Of a stretch of DNA of 64,000 nucleotides, positions 23,691 through 37,900 are shown one piece after another. A program made the translations under genes and the position numbers. Numbering within the stretch: position 1 is the first letter of the stretch; each line of letters starts with the position of its first letter. The DNA is from Palaemon carinicauda. Its lineage: Eukaryota; Arthropoda; Malacostraca; Decapoda; Palaemonidae. The stretch lies in the NCBI RefSeq assembly GCF_036898095.1, contig NC_090751.1:80822455-80886454 (forward strand), in the 5' to 3' direction. The notes beneath the pieces were generated by a model that was not told the origin of the DNA, made no database searches, and saw only the letters and a list, made by a program, of their open reading frames with translations.

Positions 23691-26600
23691 GACTTTGGTG
23701 TGAGATATCTGGAGGGCTTTGGTGTGAAATGGCTAGGGGGAGTTGGGTGTGAAATGGCTAAGAACTTTGGTGTGAAATGGCAAGGAGGACTTTGGTGTGA
23801 ATGGCTAGGAGGGCTTGGTGTGTAATGGCTAGGAGGCTTGGGTGTGTAAATGGCTAGGAGGGCTTTAGTGTGAAATGGCTAGAGGGACTTTGGTGTGTAA
23901 TGGCTAGGAGGGCTTTAGTGTGTAATGGCTAGGAGGGCTTTGGTGTGAAATGGCTAGGACTTTAGGTGTGAAATATCTAGGAAGGGCTTTGGTGTGAATG
24001 GCTAGGAGGAGTTTGGTGTGAAATGGCTAGGAGCAGAATGGTGTGAAATGGCTGGAGGACTTTAGGTGTGATAATGGCTAGGAGGGCTTAGGTGTGTAAT
24101 GGCTAGGAGTACTTGGTGTTAATGGCTAGGAGGGCTTTGGTGTGAAATGGCTAAGGGGACTTTGGTGTATAATGGCTAGAGGGCTTTAGTGTGTAATGGC
24201 TAGGAGGCTTTGGCGTGAAATGGCTAGGAGAACTTTGGTGTGAAATATCTGGAAGGGCTTTGGTGTGGAATGGCTAGGAGGAGTTTGGTGTGAAATGGCT
24301 AGGAGCAGTATTGGTGTGAAATAGCCTAAGGACTTTAGGTGTGATATGGCTAGGAGGGCTTAGGTGTGTAATGGCTAGGAGGGCTTTGGTGTGAAATGGC
24401 TAGGGGGACTTTGGTGTATAATGGCTATGAGGGCTTTAGTGTGTAATGGCTAGGAGGGCTTTGGCGTGAAATGGCTAGGAGAACTTTGGTGTGAAATATA
24501 TGGAAGGGCTTTGGTGTGAAATGGCTAGAGGAGTTTGGTGTGAAATGGCTAGGAGCGGTATGGTGTGAAATGGCAAGGAAGACTTTGGTGTGAAATGGCT
24601 AGGGGGCTCAGGTGTGTAATGGCTAGGGGTACTTTGGTGTGAAATGGCTAGAGGGCTTAGGTGTGTAATGGCTAGGAGGGCTTGGGTGTGTATGGCTAGA
24701 GGGCTTTGGTGTGAAATGGTTAGGGGTACTTTGGTGTGTAATGGCTAGGAGGGCTTTAGTGTGTAATGGCTAGGAGGGCTTTGGCGTGAAATGGCTTGGA
24801 GAATTTGGTGTGAAATATCTGGAAGGGCTTTGGTGTGAAATGGCTAGGAGAGATTGGTGTGAAATGGCCAGGAAGACTTTAGGTGTGAAATGGCCAGGAA
24901 GACTTTAGGTGTGAAATGGCTAGGAGGGCTTAGGTGTGTAATGGCTAGGAGGGCTTTAGTGTGAAATGGCTAGGGGGACTTTGGTGTGTAATGGCCAGGA
25001 GGGCTTTAGTGTGTAATGGCTAGGAGGGCTTTGGCGTGAAATGGCTAAGAGAATTTGGTGTGAAATATCTGGAAAGGCTTTGGTGTGAAATGGCTAGGAG
25101 GAGTTTGGTGTGAAATGGCTAGGAGCAGTATGGTGTGAAATGGCCAGGAGGACTTTAGGTGTGAAATGGCTAGGAGGGCTTGGTGTGTAATGGCTAGGAG
25201 GGCTTGGGTGTGTAATGGCTAGGAGGGCTTTGGTGTGAAATGGCTAGGGGTACTTTGGTGTGTAATGGCTAGGAGGGCTTTAGTGTGTAAGGCTAGGAGG
25301 GCTTTGGTGTGTAAATGGCTAGGAGAGCTTTGGTGTGAAATATCTGGAAGGCTTTGGTGTGAAATGGCTAGGAGGAGTTTGGTGTGAAATGGCCAGGAGA
25401 CTTAGGTGTGAATGGCTAGGAGGGCTTAGGTGTGTAATGGCTAGGAGGGCTTTGGTGTGAAATGGCTAGGGGTACTTTGGTGTGTAATGGCATAGGAGGG
25501 CTTTAGTGTGTAATGGCTAGGAGGGCTTTGGTGAAATGGCTAGGAGAACTTTGGTGTGAAATATCTGGAAGGGCTTTGGTGTAAATGGCTAGGAGGAGTT
25601 TGGTGTGAAATGGCTAGGAGCAGTATGGTGTGAAATGGCCAGGAGGACTTTAGGTGTGATAATGGCTAGGAGGGCTTAGGTGTGTAATGGCTAGGAGGGC
25701 TTGGTGTGTAATGGCTAGGAGGGCTTTGGTGTAAATGGCTAGGGGGACTTTGGTGTGTAATGGCTAGGAGGGCTTTAGTGTGTAATGGCTAGGAGGGCTT
25801 TGGTGTGAAATGGCTAGGAGAACTTTGGTGTGAAATATCTGGAAGGGCTTTGGTGTGAAATGGCTAGGAGGAGTTTGGTGTGAAATGGCTAGGAGCGTAT
25901 GGTGTGAAATGGCCAGGAGGACTTTAGGTGTGTAGGCTAGGAGGGCTTAGGTGTGTAATGGATAGGAGGGCTTGGGTGTGTAATGGATAGGAGGGCTTTG
26001 GTGTGAAATGGCTAGGGGGACTTTGGTGTGTAATGGCTAGGAGGGCTTTGGTGTGAAATGGCTAGGAGAACTTTGGTGTGAAATATTGGAAGGGCTTTGG
26101 TGTGAAATGGCTAGGAGGAGTTTGGTGTGAAATGGCTAGGAGAACAGTGGTGTGAAATGGCCAGGAGGACTTTAGGTGTGAAATGGCTAGGAGGGCTTAG
26201 GTGTGTAATGGCTAGGAGGGCTTGGTGGGTAATGGCTAGGAGGGCTTTGGTGTGAAATGGCTAGGGGGACTTTGGTGTATAATGGCTATGAGGGCTTTAG
26301 TGTGTAATGGCTAGGAGGGCTTTGGCGTGAAATGGCTAGGAAACTTTGGTGTGAAATTCTGGAAGGGCTTTGGTGTGAAATGGCTAGGAGGAGTTTGGTG
26401 TGAAATGGCTAGGAGCTATGGTGTGATATGGCCAGGAAGACTTTATGTGAATGGCTAGGAGGGCTTTGGTGTGAAATGGCTAGGGGGACTTTGGTGTGAA
26501 TGGCTAGGAGGGCTTTAGTGTGTAATGGCTAGGAGGGCTTTGGCGTGAAATGGCTAGGAGAACTTTGGTGTGAAATATCTAGAAGGGCTTTGGTGTGAAA

Positions 26601-29600
26601 TGGCTAGGAGGAGTTTGGTGTGAAATGGCTAGGAACAGTTGGTGTGAAATGGCCTGTAGGACTTTAGGTGTGATATGGCTAGGAGGGCTTAGGTGTGTAA
26701 TGGCTAGGAGGGCTTGGGTGTGTAATGGCTAGGAGGGCTTTGGTGTGAAATGGCTAGGGGACTTTGGTGTATAATGGCTAGGAGGGCTTTAGTGTGTAAT
26801 GGCTAGGAGGGCTTTGGTGTGAAATGGCTAGGAGAACTTTGGTGTGAAATATCTAGGAAGGGCTTTGGTGTGAATGGCTAGGAGGAGTTTGGTGTGAAAT
26901 GGCTAGGAGCAGTATGTGTGAAATGGCCTATAGGACTTTAGGTGTGATATGGCTAGGAGGGCTTAGGTGTGTAATGGCTAGGAGGGCTTGGGTGTGTAAT
27001 GGCTAGGAGGGCTTTGGTGTGAAATGGCTAGGGGGACTTTGGTGTGTAATGGCTAGGAGGGCTTTAGTGTGTAATGGCTAGGAGGGCTTTGGCGTGAAAT
27101 GGCTAGGAGAACTTTGGTGTGAAATATCTGGAAGGGCTTTGGTGTGAATGGATAGGAGGAGTTTGGTGTGAAATGGCTAGGAGCAGGTATGGTGTGAAAT
27201 GGCAGGAGGACTTTAGGTGTGAAATGGCTAGGAGGGCTTAGGTGTGTAATGGCTAGGAGGGCTTGGGTGTGTAATGGCTAGGAGGGCTTTGGTGTGAAAT
27301 GGCTAGAGGTACTTTGGTGTGTAATGGCTAGGAGGGCTTTAGTGTGTAATGGCTAGGAGGGCTTTGTGTGAAATGGCTAGGGAACTTTGGTGTGAATGGA
27401 TAGGAGGGCTTTGGTGTGAATGGCTAGGAGGGTTTGGTGTGAAATGGCTAGGAGAACTTTGGTGTGAAATATCTGGAGGGCTTTGGTGTGTAAATGGCGA
27501 GGAGATTGGTGTGAAATGGCCAGGAGACTTTAGGTGTGAAATGGCTAGGAGGGCTTGGTGTGTAATGGCTAGGAGGGCTTTGTGTGAAATGGCTAGGGGA
27601 CTTTGGTGTGTAATGGCTAGGAGGGCTTTAGTGTGTAATGGCTAGGAGGGCTTTGGTGTGAAATGGCTAGGAGAACTTTGGTGTGAAATATCTGGAAGGG
27701 CTTTGGTGTGAATGGATAGGAGGAGTTTGGTGTGAAATGGCCAGGAAGACTTTAGGTGTGAAATGGCTAGGAGGGCTTAGTGTGTAATGGCTAGGAGGGC
27801 TTTGGTGTGAAATGGCTAGGGGTACTTTGGTGTGTAATGGCTAGGAGGGCTTTTAGTGTGTAATGGCTAGGAGGGCTTTGGCGTGAAATGGCTAGGAGAA
27901 CTTTGGTGTGAAATATCTGGAAGGGCTTTGGTGTGAAATGGCTAGGAGGAGTTTGGTGTGAAATGGCTAGGAGCAGTTGGTGTGAAATGGCTAGGAGGAC
28001 TTTAGGTGTTAGGCTAGGAGGGCTTAGGTGTGTAATGGCTAGGAGGGCTTGGGTGTGTAATGGCTAGGAGGGCTTTGGTGTGAAATGGCTAGGGGGACTT
28101 TGGTGTGTAATGGCTAGGAGGGCTTTAGTGTGTAATGGCTAGGAGGGCTTTGGTGTGAAATGGCTAGGAAAAGTTTGGTGTGAAATATCTGGAAGGGCTT
28201 TGGTGTGAGATGGATAGGAGGAGTTTGGTGTGAAATGGCTAGGAGCAATATGGTGTGAAATGGCCAGGAGGACTTTAGGTGTGTAGGGCTAGGAGGGCTT
28301 AGGTGTGTAATGGCTAGGAGGGCTTGGGTGTGTAATGGCTAGGAGGGCTTTGGTGTGAAATGGCTAGGGGACTTTGGTGTGTAATGGCTAGGAGGGCTTT
28401 AGTGTGTAATGGCTAGGAGGCTTTGGTGTGAAATGGCTAGGAACTTTGGTGTGAAATATCTGGATGGGCTTTGGTGTGAGATGGATAGGAAGAGTTTGGT
28501 GTGAAATGGCTAGGAGCAGTATGGTGTGAAATGGCCAGGAGGACTTTAGGTGATATGGCTAGGAGGGCTTAGGTGTGTAATGGCTAGGAGGGCTTGGGTG
28601 TGTAATGGCTAGGAGGGCTTTGGTGTGAAATGGCTAGGGGGACTTTGGTGTGTAATGGCTAGGAGGGCTTTAGTGTGTAATGGCTAGGAGGGCTTTGGCG
28701 TGAAATGGCTAGGAGAACTTTGGTGTGAAATATCTGGAAGGGCTTTGGTGTGAATGGCTAGGAGGAGTTTGGTGTGAAATGGCTAGGAGCAGTATGGTGT
28801 GAAATGGCCAGGAGGACTTTAGGTGTGATATGGCTAGGAGGGCTTAGGTGTGTAATGGATAGGAGGGCTTGGGTGTGTAATGGCTAGGAGGGCTTTGGTG
28901 TGAAATGGCTAGGGGGACTTTGGTGTGTAATGGCTAGAGGGCTTTAGTGTGTAATGGCTAGGAGGGCTTTGGCGTGAAATGGCTAGGAGAACTTTGGTGT
29001 GAAATATCTGGAAGGCTTTGGTGTGAAATGGCTAGGAGGAGTTTGGTGTGAAATGGCCAGGAAGACTTTAGGTGTGAAATGGCTAGGAGGGCTTAGGTGT
29101 GTAATGGCTAGGAGGGCTTTGTGTGAAATGGCTAGGAGGTACTTTGGTGTGTAATGGCTAGGAGGGCTTTGGTGTGTAATGGCTAGGAGGGCTTTGGCGT
29201 GAAATGGCTAGGAGAACTTTGGTGTGAAATATCTAGGAAGGGCTTTGGTGTGAAATGGCTAGGAGGGTTTGGTGTGAAATGGCTAGGAAGGCTTAGGTGT
29301 GAAATGGCTAGGAGGGCTTAGGTGTGTAATGGCTAGGAGGGCTTTGTGTGAAATGGCTAAGGGCTTTGGTGTGAATGGCTAGGAGGGCTTTAGTGTGTAA
29401 TGCTAGGAGGGCTTTGGTGTGAAATGGCTAGGAGAACTTTGGTGTGAAATATCTGGAAGGGCTTTGGTGTGAGATGGATAGGAGGAGTTTGGTGTGAAAT
29501 GGCTAGGAGCAATATGGTGTGAAATGGCCAGGAGGACTTTAGGTGTGTAGGGCTAGGAGGGCTTAGGTGTGTAATGGCTAGGAGGGCTTTGGCGTGAAAT

Positions 29601-32600
29601 GGCTAGGAGGGCTTTGGTGTGAAATCTGGGGCTTTGGTGTGAATGGCTAGGAGGGTTTGGTGTGAAATGGCTAGGAGGGCTTGGTGTGAAATGGCTAGGA
29701 GGACTTTGGTGTGAAATGGCTAGAGGCTTTGGTGTGTAATGGCTAGGAGGGCTTGGGTGTGTAATGGCTAGGAGGGCTTTGGTGTGAAATGGCTAGGGGA
29801 CTTTGGTGTGTAATGGCTAGGAGGGCTTTAGTGTGTAATGGCTAGGAGGGCTTTGGCGTGAAATGGCTAGGAGAACTTTGGTGTGAAATATCTAGAAGGG
29901 CTTTGGTGTGAAATGGCTAGGAGGAGTTTGGTGTGAAATGGCTAGGAGCAGTATGGTGTGAAATGGCTAGGACTTTGGTGTGAAATGGCTAGGAGGGCTT
30001 TGGTGTGTAATGGCTAGGAGGGCTTGGTGTGTAATGGCTAGGAGGGCTTTGGTGTGAAATGGCTAGAGGACTTTGGTGAAATATCTGGAGGGCTTTGGTG
30101 TGAATGGCTAGGAGGGCTTTGGTGTGAAATGGCTAGGAGGACTTTAGGTGTGAAATGGCTAGGAGAGCTTGGTGTGTAATGGCTAGGAGGGCTTTGGTGT
30201 GAATGGCTAGGAGGGCTTGGTGTGTAATGGCTAGGAGGGCTTTGGTGTGAAATGGCTAGGGGTACTTTGGTGTGTAATGGCTATGAGGGCTTTGGTGTGA
30301 AATGGCTAGGGGTACTTTGGTGTGTAATGGCTAGGAGGGCTTTAGTGTGAAATGGCTAGGAGGGCTTTGGTGTGAAATGGCTAGGAGAACTTTGGTGTGA
30401 AATATCTGGAGGGCTTTGGTGTGAATGGCTAGGAGCTTGGTGTGAAATGGCTAGGAGGACTTTAGGTGTGAATGGCTAGGAGGGCTTTAGGTGTGTAATG
30501 GCTAGGAGGGCTTGGGTGTGTAATGGCTAGGAGGGCTTTGGTGTGAAATGGCTAGGGGGACTTTGGTGTGTAATGGCTAGGAGGGCTTTAGTGTGTAATG
30601 GCTAGGAGGGCTTTGGTGTGAAATGGCTAGGAGAACTTTGGTGTGAAATATCTGGAAGGGCTTTGGTGTGAATGGTAGGAGGAGTTTGGTGTGAAATGGC
30701 TAGGAGCTATGGTGTGAAATGGCCAGGAGGACTTTAGGTGTGTAGGCTAGGAGGGCTTAGGTGTGTAATGGCTAGGAGGGCTTGGGTGTGAAAGGATAGG
30801 AGGGCTTTGGTGTGAAATGGCTAGGGGGACTTTGGTGTGTAATGGCTAGGAGGGCTTTAGTGTGTAATGGCTAGGAGGGCTTTGGCGTGAAATGGCTAGG
30901 AGAACTTTGGTGTGAAATATCTGGAAGGGCTTTGGTGTGAAATGGCTAGGAGGAGTTTGGTGTGAAATGGCTAGGAGCAGTATGGTGTGAAATGGCTAGG
31001 AGGACTTTAGGTGTGAAATGGCTAGAGGGCTTGGTGTGTAATGGCTAGGAGGGCTTGGTGTGTAATGGCTAGGAGGGCTTTGGTGTGAAATGGCTAGGGG
31101 GACTTTGGTGTGTAATGGCTAGGAGGGCTTTAGTGTGTAATGGCTAGGAGGGCTTTGGTGTGAAATGGCTAGGAGAACTTTGGTGTGAAATATCTAGAAG
31201 GCTTTGGTGTGAAATGGCTAGGAGGGTTTGGTGTGAAATGGCTAGGAGCTATGGTGTGAAATGGCTGTAGGACTTAGGTGTGAAATGGCTAGGAGGGCTT
31301 AGGTGTGAATGGCTAGGAGGGCTTTGGGTGTGTAATGGCTAGGAGGGCTTTGGTGTGAAATGGCTAGGAGGGACTTTGGTGTAAATGGCTAGAGGGCTTT
31401 AGTGTGTAATGGCTAGGAGGGCTTTGGTGAAATGGCTAGGAGAACTTTGGTGTGAAATATCTGGAGGGCTTTGGTGTGAAATGGCTAGGAGGAGTTTGGT
31501 GTGAATGGCTAGGAGGGCTATGGTGTGAAATGGCTAGGAGGGCTTTAGGTGTGAAATGGCTAGGAGGGCTTTGGTGTGAATGGCTAGGGGGACTTTGGTG
31601 TGAAATGGCTAGGAGGGCTTAGGTGTGTAATGGCTAGGAGGGCTTGGGTGTGTAATGGCTAGGAGGGCTTTGGTGTGAAATGGCTAGGGGTACTTTGGTG
31701 TGTAATGGCTAGGAGGGCTTTAGTGTGTAATGGCTAGGAGGGCTTTGGTGTGAAATGGCTAGGAGAACTTTGGTGTGAAATATCTGGAAGGGCTTTGGTG
31801 TGAAATGGATAGGAGGAGTTTGGTGTGAAATGGCTAGGAGCTATGGTGTGAAATGGCCAGGAGGACTTTAGGTGTGATAATGGCTAGGAGGGCTTAGGTG
31901 TGTAATGGCTAGGAGGGCTTGGTGTGTAATGGCTAGGAGGGCTTTGGTGTGAAATGGCTAGGAGGGCTTTGTGTGTAATGGCTAGGAGGGCTTTGGTGTG
32001 AAATGGCTAGGAGGACTTTGGTGTGAACTGGAAGGGCTTTGGTGTGAATGGATAGGAGGAGTTTGGTGTGAAATGGCTAGGAGGGCTTAGGTGTGTAATG
32101 GCTAGGAGGGCTTGGGTGTGTAGGCTAGGAGGGCTTTGGTGTGAAATGGCTAGGGGTACTTTGGTGTGTAATGGCTAGGAGGGCTTTAGTGTGTAATGGC
32201 TAGGAGGGCTTTGGCGTGAAATGGCTAGGAACTTTGGTGTGAAATATCTGGAAGGGCTTTGGTGTGAAATGGATAGGAGGAGTTTGGTGTGAAATGGCTA
32301 GGAGCAGATGGTGTGAAATGACCAGGAGGACTTTAGGTGTGATATGGCTAGGAGGGCTTAGGTGTGTAATGGCTAGGAGGGCTTGGTGTGAAATGGCTAG
32401 GAGGCTTTGGTGTGAAATGGCTAGGAGGGCTTAGTGTGTAATGGCTAGGAGGGCTTGGGTGTGAAATGGCTAGGAGAACTTTGGTGTGAAATATCTGGAA
32501 GGGCTTTGGTGTGAGATGGATAGGAGGAGTTTGGTGTGAAATGGCTAGGAGCAATATGGTGTGAAATGGCCAGGAGGACTTTAGGTGTGATATGGCTAGG

Positions 32601-34990
32601 AGGGCTTAGGTGTGTAATGGCTAGGAGGGCTTGGTGTGTAATGGCTAGGAGGGTTTGGTGTGAAATGGCTAGGAGGGCTTTAGGTGTGTAATGGCTAGGA
32701 GGGCTTTGGTGTGAAATGGCTAGGAGGACTTTGTGTGAAATATCTGGAAGGGCTTTGGTGTGAATGGCTAGGGGACTTTGGTGTGAAATGGCTAGGAGGG
32801 CTTAGGTGTGTAATGGCTAGGAGGGCTTGGGTGTGTAGGCTAGGAGGGCTTTGGTGTGAAATGGCTAGGGGTACTTTGGTGTGTAATGGCTAGGAGGGCT
32901 TTAGTGTGTAATGGCTAGGAGGGCTTTGGTGTGAAATGGCTAGGAGAACTTTGGTGTGAAATATCTGGAAGGGCTTTGGTGTGAATGGCTAGGAGGAGTT
33001 TGGTGTGAAATGGCTAGGAGCTTGGTGTGAAATGGCTAGGAACTTTGGTGTGAAATGGCTAGGAGGGCTTTAGGTGTGAAATGGCTAGGGGACTTTGGTG
33101 TGTAAATGGCTAGGAGGGCTTAGGTGTGTAATGGCTAGGAGGGCTTTGGTGTGTAATGGCTAGGAGGGCTTTGTGTGAAATGGCTAGGGGTACTTTGGTG
33201 TGTAATGGCTAGGAGGGCTTTAGTGTGTAATGGCTAGGAGGGCTTTGGCGTGAAATGGCTAGGAGAACTTTGGTGTGAAATATCTGGAAGGGCTTTGGTG
33301 TGAAATGGCTAGGAGGAGTTTGGTGTGAAATGGCTAGGAGCAATATGGTGTGAAATGGCCAGGAGGACTTTAGGTGTGTAGGCTAGGAGGGCTTAGGTGT
33401 GTAATGGATAGGAGGGCTTGGGTGTGTAATGGATAGGAGTGCTTTGGTGTGAAATGGCTAGGGGACTTTGGTGTGTAATGGCTATGGAGGGCTTTTGTGT
33501 AATGGCTAGGAGGGCTTTGGCGTGAAATGGCTAGGAGAGTTTGGTGTGAATATCTGGAAGGCTTTGGTGTGAAATCTAGGAGGAGTTTGGTGTGAAATGG
33601 CTAGGAGCAGTATGGTGTGAAATGGCCAGGAGGACTTTAGGTGTTAATGGCTAGGAGGGCTTGGTGTGTAATGGCTAGGAGGGCTTGGGTGTGTAATGGC
33701 TAGGAGGGCTTTGGTGTGAAATGGCTAGGGGACTTTGGTGTGTAATGGCTAGGAGGGCTTTGTGTGTAATGGCTAGGAGGGCTTTGGCGTGAAATGGCTA
33801 GGAGAACTTTGGTGTGAAATATCTGGAAGGGCTTTGGTGTGAAATGGCTAGGAGGAGTTTGGTGTGAAATGGCTAGGAGCAGTATGGTGTGAAATGGCCA
33901 GGAGGACTTTAGGTGTGATAATGGCTAGGAGGGCTTAGGTGTGTAATGGCTAGGAGGGCTTGGGTGTGTAATGGCTAGGAGGGCTTTGGTGTGAAATGGC
34001 TAGGGGGACTTTGGTGTGTAATGGCTAGGAGGGCTTTAGTGTGTAATGGCTAGGAGGGCTTTGGTGTGAAATGGCTAGGAGAACTTTGGTGTGAAATATC
34101 TGGAAGGGCTTTGGTGTGAATGGATAGGAGGAGTTTGGTGTGAAATGGCCAGGAGGACTTTAGGTGTGAAATGGCTAGGAGACTTTAGGTGTGTAATGGC
34201 TAGGAGGGCTTTGGTGTGAAATGGCTAGGAGGGCTTGGGTGTGTAATGGCTAGGAGGGCTTTGGTGTGAAATGGCTAGGGGGACTTTGGTGTGTAATGGC
34301 TAGGAGGGCTTTGTGTGAAATGGCTAGGGGTACTTTGGTGTGTAAATGGCTAGGAGGGCTTTAGTGTGTAATGGCTAGGAGGGCTTTGGCGTGAAATGGC
34401 TAGGAGAACTTTGGTGTGAAATATCTGGAAGGGCTTTGGTGTGAAATGGCTAGGAGGAGTTTGGTGTGAAATGGCTAGGAGCAGTATGGTGTGAAATGGC
34501 CAGGAGGACTTTAGGTGTGATAATGGCTAGGAGGGCTTAGGTGTGTAATGGCTAGGAGGGCTTAGGTGTGTATGACTAGGAGGGCTTTGGTGTGTAATGG
34601 CTAGGAGGGCTTTGGTGTGAAATGGCTAGGAGGGCTTTGGTGTGTAATGGCTAGGAGGGCTTTGGTGTGAAATGGCTAGGAAGGCTTTGGTGTGAAATGG
34701 CTAGGAGAACTTTGGTGTGAAACATCTGGAAGGGCTTTGGTGTGAATGGATAGGAGGAGTTTGGTGTGAAATGGCTAGAGCATATGGTGTGAAATGGCCA
34801 GGAGACTTTAGGTGTGTAGGCTAGGAGGGCTTAGGTGTGTAATGGCTAGGAGGGCTTGGGTGTGTAATGGCTAGGAGGGCTTTGGTGTGAAATGGCTAGG
34901 GGACTTTGGTGTGTAATGGCTAGAGGGCTTAGTGTGTAATGGCTAGGAGGGCTTTGGCGTGAAATGGCTAGGAGGAGTTTGGTGTGAATA
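23690..34990. repeat. indel-rich core of the satellite
   Basis: From about 23690 the monomers carry frequent one- to few-base deletions (for example GTGTGAATGG for GTGTGAAATGG, GGAGGCTT for GGAGGGCTT, CTTGGTGTG for CTTGGGTGTG) that are rare before 23.6 kb and after 35 kb. The order of variants is also less regular. This could be real decay or poor consensus where reads could not be placed uniquely. Confidence 0.6.
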
Positions 34991-37900
34991 TCTGGAAAGG
35001 CTTTGGTGTGAAATTTCTAGGAGGAGTTTGGTGTGAAATGGCTAGGAACAGTATGGTGTGAAATGGCCAGGAGGACTTTAGGTGTGTAAATGGCTAGGAG
35101 GGCTTGGTGTGTAATGGCTAGGAGGGCTTGGGTGTGTAATGGCTAGGAGGGCTTTGTGTGAAATGGCTAGGGGTACTTTGGTGTGTAATGGCTAGGAGGG
35201 CTTTTGTGTGTAATGGCTAGGAGGGCTTTGGCGTGAAATGGCTAGGAGAACTTTGGTGTGAAATATCTGGAAGGGCTTTGGTGTGAAATGGCTAGGAGGA
35301 GTTTGGTGTGAAATGGCTAGGAGCAGTATGGTGTGAAATGACCAGGAGGACTTTAGGTGTGATATGGCTAGGAGGGCTTAGGTGTATAATGGCTAGGAGG
35401 GCTTGGGTGTGTAATGGCTAGGAGGGCTTTGGTGTGAAATGGCTAGGGGGACTTTGGTGTGTAATGGCTAGGAGGGCTTTAGTGTGTAATGGCTAGGAGG
35501 GCTTTGGTGTGAAATGGCTAGAGAACTTTGGTGTTGAAATATCTGGAAGGGCTTTGGTGTGAATGGCTAGGAGGAGTTTGGTGTGAAATGGCTAGGAGGA
35601 CTTTAGGTGTGAAATGGCTAGGAGAGCTTGGTGTGTAATGGCTAGGAGGGCTTTGGTGTGAAATGGCTAGGAAGGGCTTGGGTGTGTAATGGCTAGGAGG
35701 GCTTTGGTGTGAAATGGCTAGGGGTACTTTGGTGTGTAATGGCTAGGAGGGCTTTTGTGTGAAATGGCTAGGGGTACTTTGGTGTGTAATGGCTAGGAGG
35801 GCTTTGTGTGAAATGGCTAGGAGGGCTTTGGCGTGAAATGGCTAGGAGAACTTTGGTGTGAAATATCTGGAAGGGCTTTGGTGTGAAATGGCTAGGAGCA
35901 GTATGGTGTGAAATGGCCAGGAGGACTTTAGGTGTGATATGGCTAGGAGGGCTTAGGTGTGTAATGGCTAGGAGGGCTTGGGTGTGTAATGGCTAGGAGG
36001 GCTTTGGTGTGAAATGGCTAGGGGGACTTTTGTGTGTAATGGCTAGGAGGGCTTTAGTGTGTAATGGCTAGGAGGGCTTTGGTGTGAAATGGCTAGGAGA
36101 ACTTTGGTGTGAAATATCTGGAAGGGCTTTGGTGTGAGAATGGATAGGAGGAGTTTGGTGTGAAATGGCTAGGAGCAGTATGGTGTGAAATGGCCAGGAG
36201 GACTTTAGGTGTGTAGGCTAGGAGGGCTTAGGTGTGTAATGGCTAGGAGGGCTTGGGTGTGTAAAGGATAGGAGGGCTTTGGTGTGAAATGGCTAGGGGG
36301 ACTTTGGTGTGTAATGGCCATGAGGGCTTTAGTGTGTAATGGCTAGGAGGGCTTTGCGTGAAATGGCTAAGAGAACTTTGGTGTTTGATATCTAGAAAGG
36401 CTTTGGTGTGAAATGGCTAGGAGGAGTTTGGTGTGAAATGGCTAGGAACAGTGTGGTGTGAAATGGCCAGGAGGACTTTAGGTGTGAAATGGCTAGAGGG
36501 CTTGGTGTGTAATGGCTAGGAGGGCTTGGGTGTGTAATGGCTAGGAGGGCTTTGGTGTGAATGGCTAGGGGGACTTTGGTGTGTAATGGCTAAGAGGGCT
36601 TTAGTGTGTAATGGCTAGGAGGGCTTTGGCGTCAAATGGCTAGGAGAACTTTGGTGTGAAATATCTAGAAGGGCTTTGGTGTGAAATGGCTAGGAGGGGT
36701 TTGGTGTGAAATGGCTAGGAGCAGTATGGTGTGAAATGGCCTGTAGGACTTTAGGTGTGAAATGGCTGGGAGGTCTTAGGTGTGTAATGGCTTGGAGGGC
36801 TTGGGTGTGTAATGGCTAGGAGGGCTTTGGTGTGAAATGGCTAGGGGGACTTTGGTGTATAATGGCTATGAGGGCTTTAGTGTGTAATGGCTAGGAGGGC
36901 TTTTGCGTGAAATGGCTAGGAGAACTTTGGTGTAAAATATCTGAAGGGCTTTGGTGTGGAATGGCTAGGAGGAGTTTGGTGTGAAATGGCTAGGAGCAGT
37001 ATGGTGTGAAATGGCCAGGAAGACTTTAGGTGTAAAATGGCTAGGAGGGCTCAGGTGTGTAATGGCTAGGGGTACTTTGGTGTGAAATGGCTAGGAGGGC
37101 TTAGGTGTGTAATGGCTAGGAGGGCTTGGGTGTGTGATGGCTAGGAGGGCTTTGGTGTGAAATGGCTAGGGGTACTTTGGTGTGTAATGGCTAGGAGGGC
37201 TTTAGTTTGTAATGGCTAGGAGGGCTTTGGCGTGAAATGGCTAGGAGAACTTTGGTGTGAAATATCTGGAAGGGCTTTGGTGTGAAATGGATAGGAGGAG
37301 TTTGGTGTGAAATGGCTAGGAGCAGTATGGTGTGAAATAACCAGGAGGACTTTAAGTGTGATATGGCTAGGAGGGCTTAGGTGTGTAATGGCTAGGAGGG
37401 CTTGGGTGTGTAATGGCTAGGAGGGCTTTAGTGTGAAATGGCTAGGAGGGCTTTAGTGTGTAATGGCTTGGAGGGCTTTGGTGTGAAATGGCTAGGAGTA
37501 CTTTAGTGTGAAATATCTGGAAGGGCTTTGGTGTGAGATGGATAGGAGGAGTTTGGTGTGAAATGGCTAGGAGGGCTTAGGTGTGTAATGGCTAGGAGGG
37601 CTTGGGTGTGTAGGGCTAGGAGGGCTTTGGTGTGAAATGGCTAGGGGGACTTTGGTGTGTAATGGCTAGGAGGGCTTTAGTGTGTAATGGCTAGGAGGGC
37701 TTTGGCGTGAAATGGCTAGAGAACTTTGGTGTGAAATATCTGGAAGGGCTTTGGTGTGAAATGGATAGGAGGAGTTTGGTGTGAAATGGCTAGGAGCAGT
37801 ATGGTGTGAAATAACCAGGAGGACTTTAAGTGTGATATGGCTAGGAGGGCTTAGGTGTGTAATGGCTAGGAGGGCTTGGGTGTGTAATGGCTAGGAGGGC

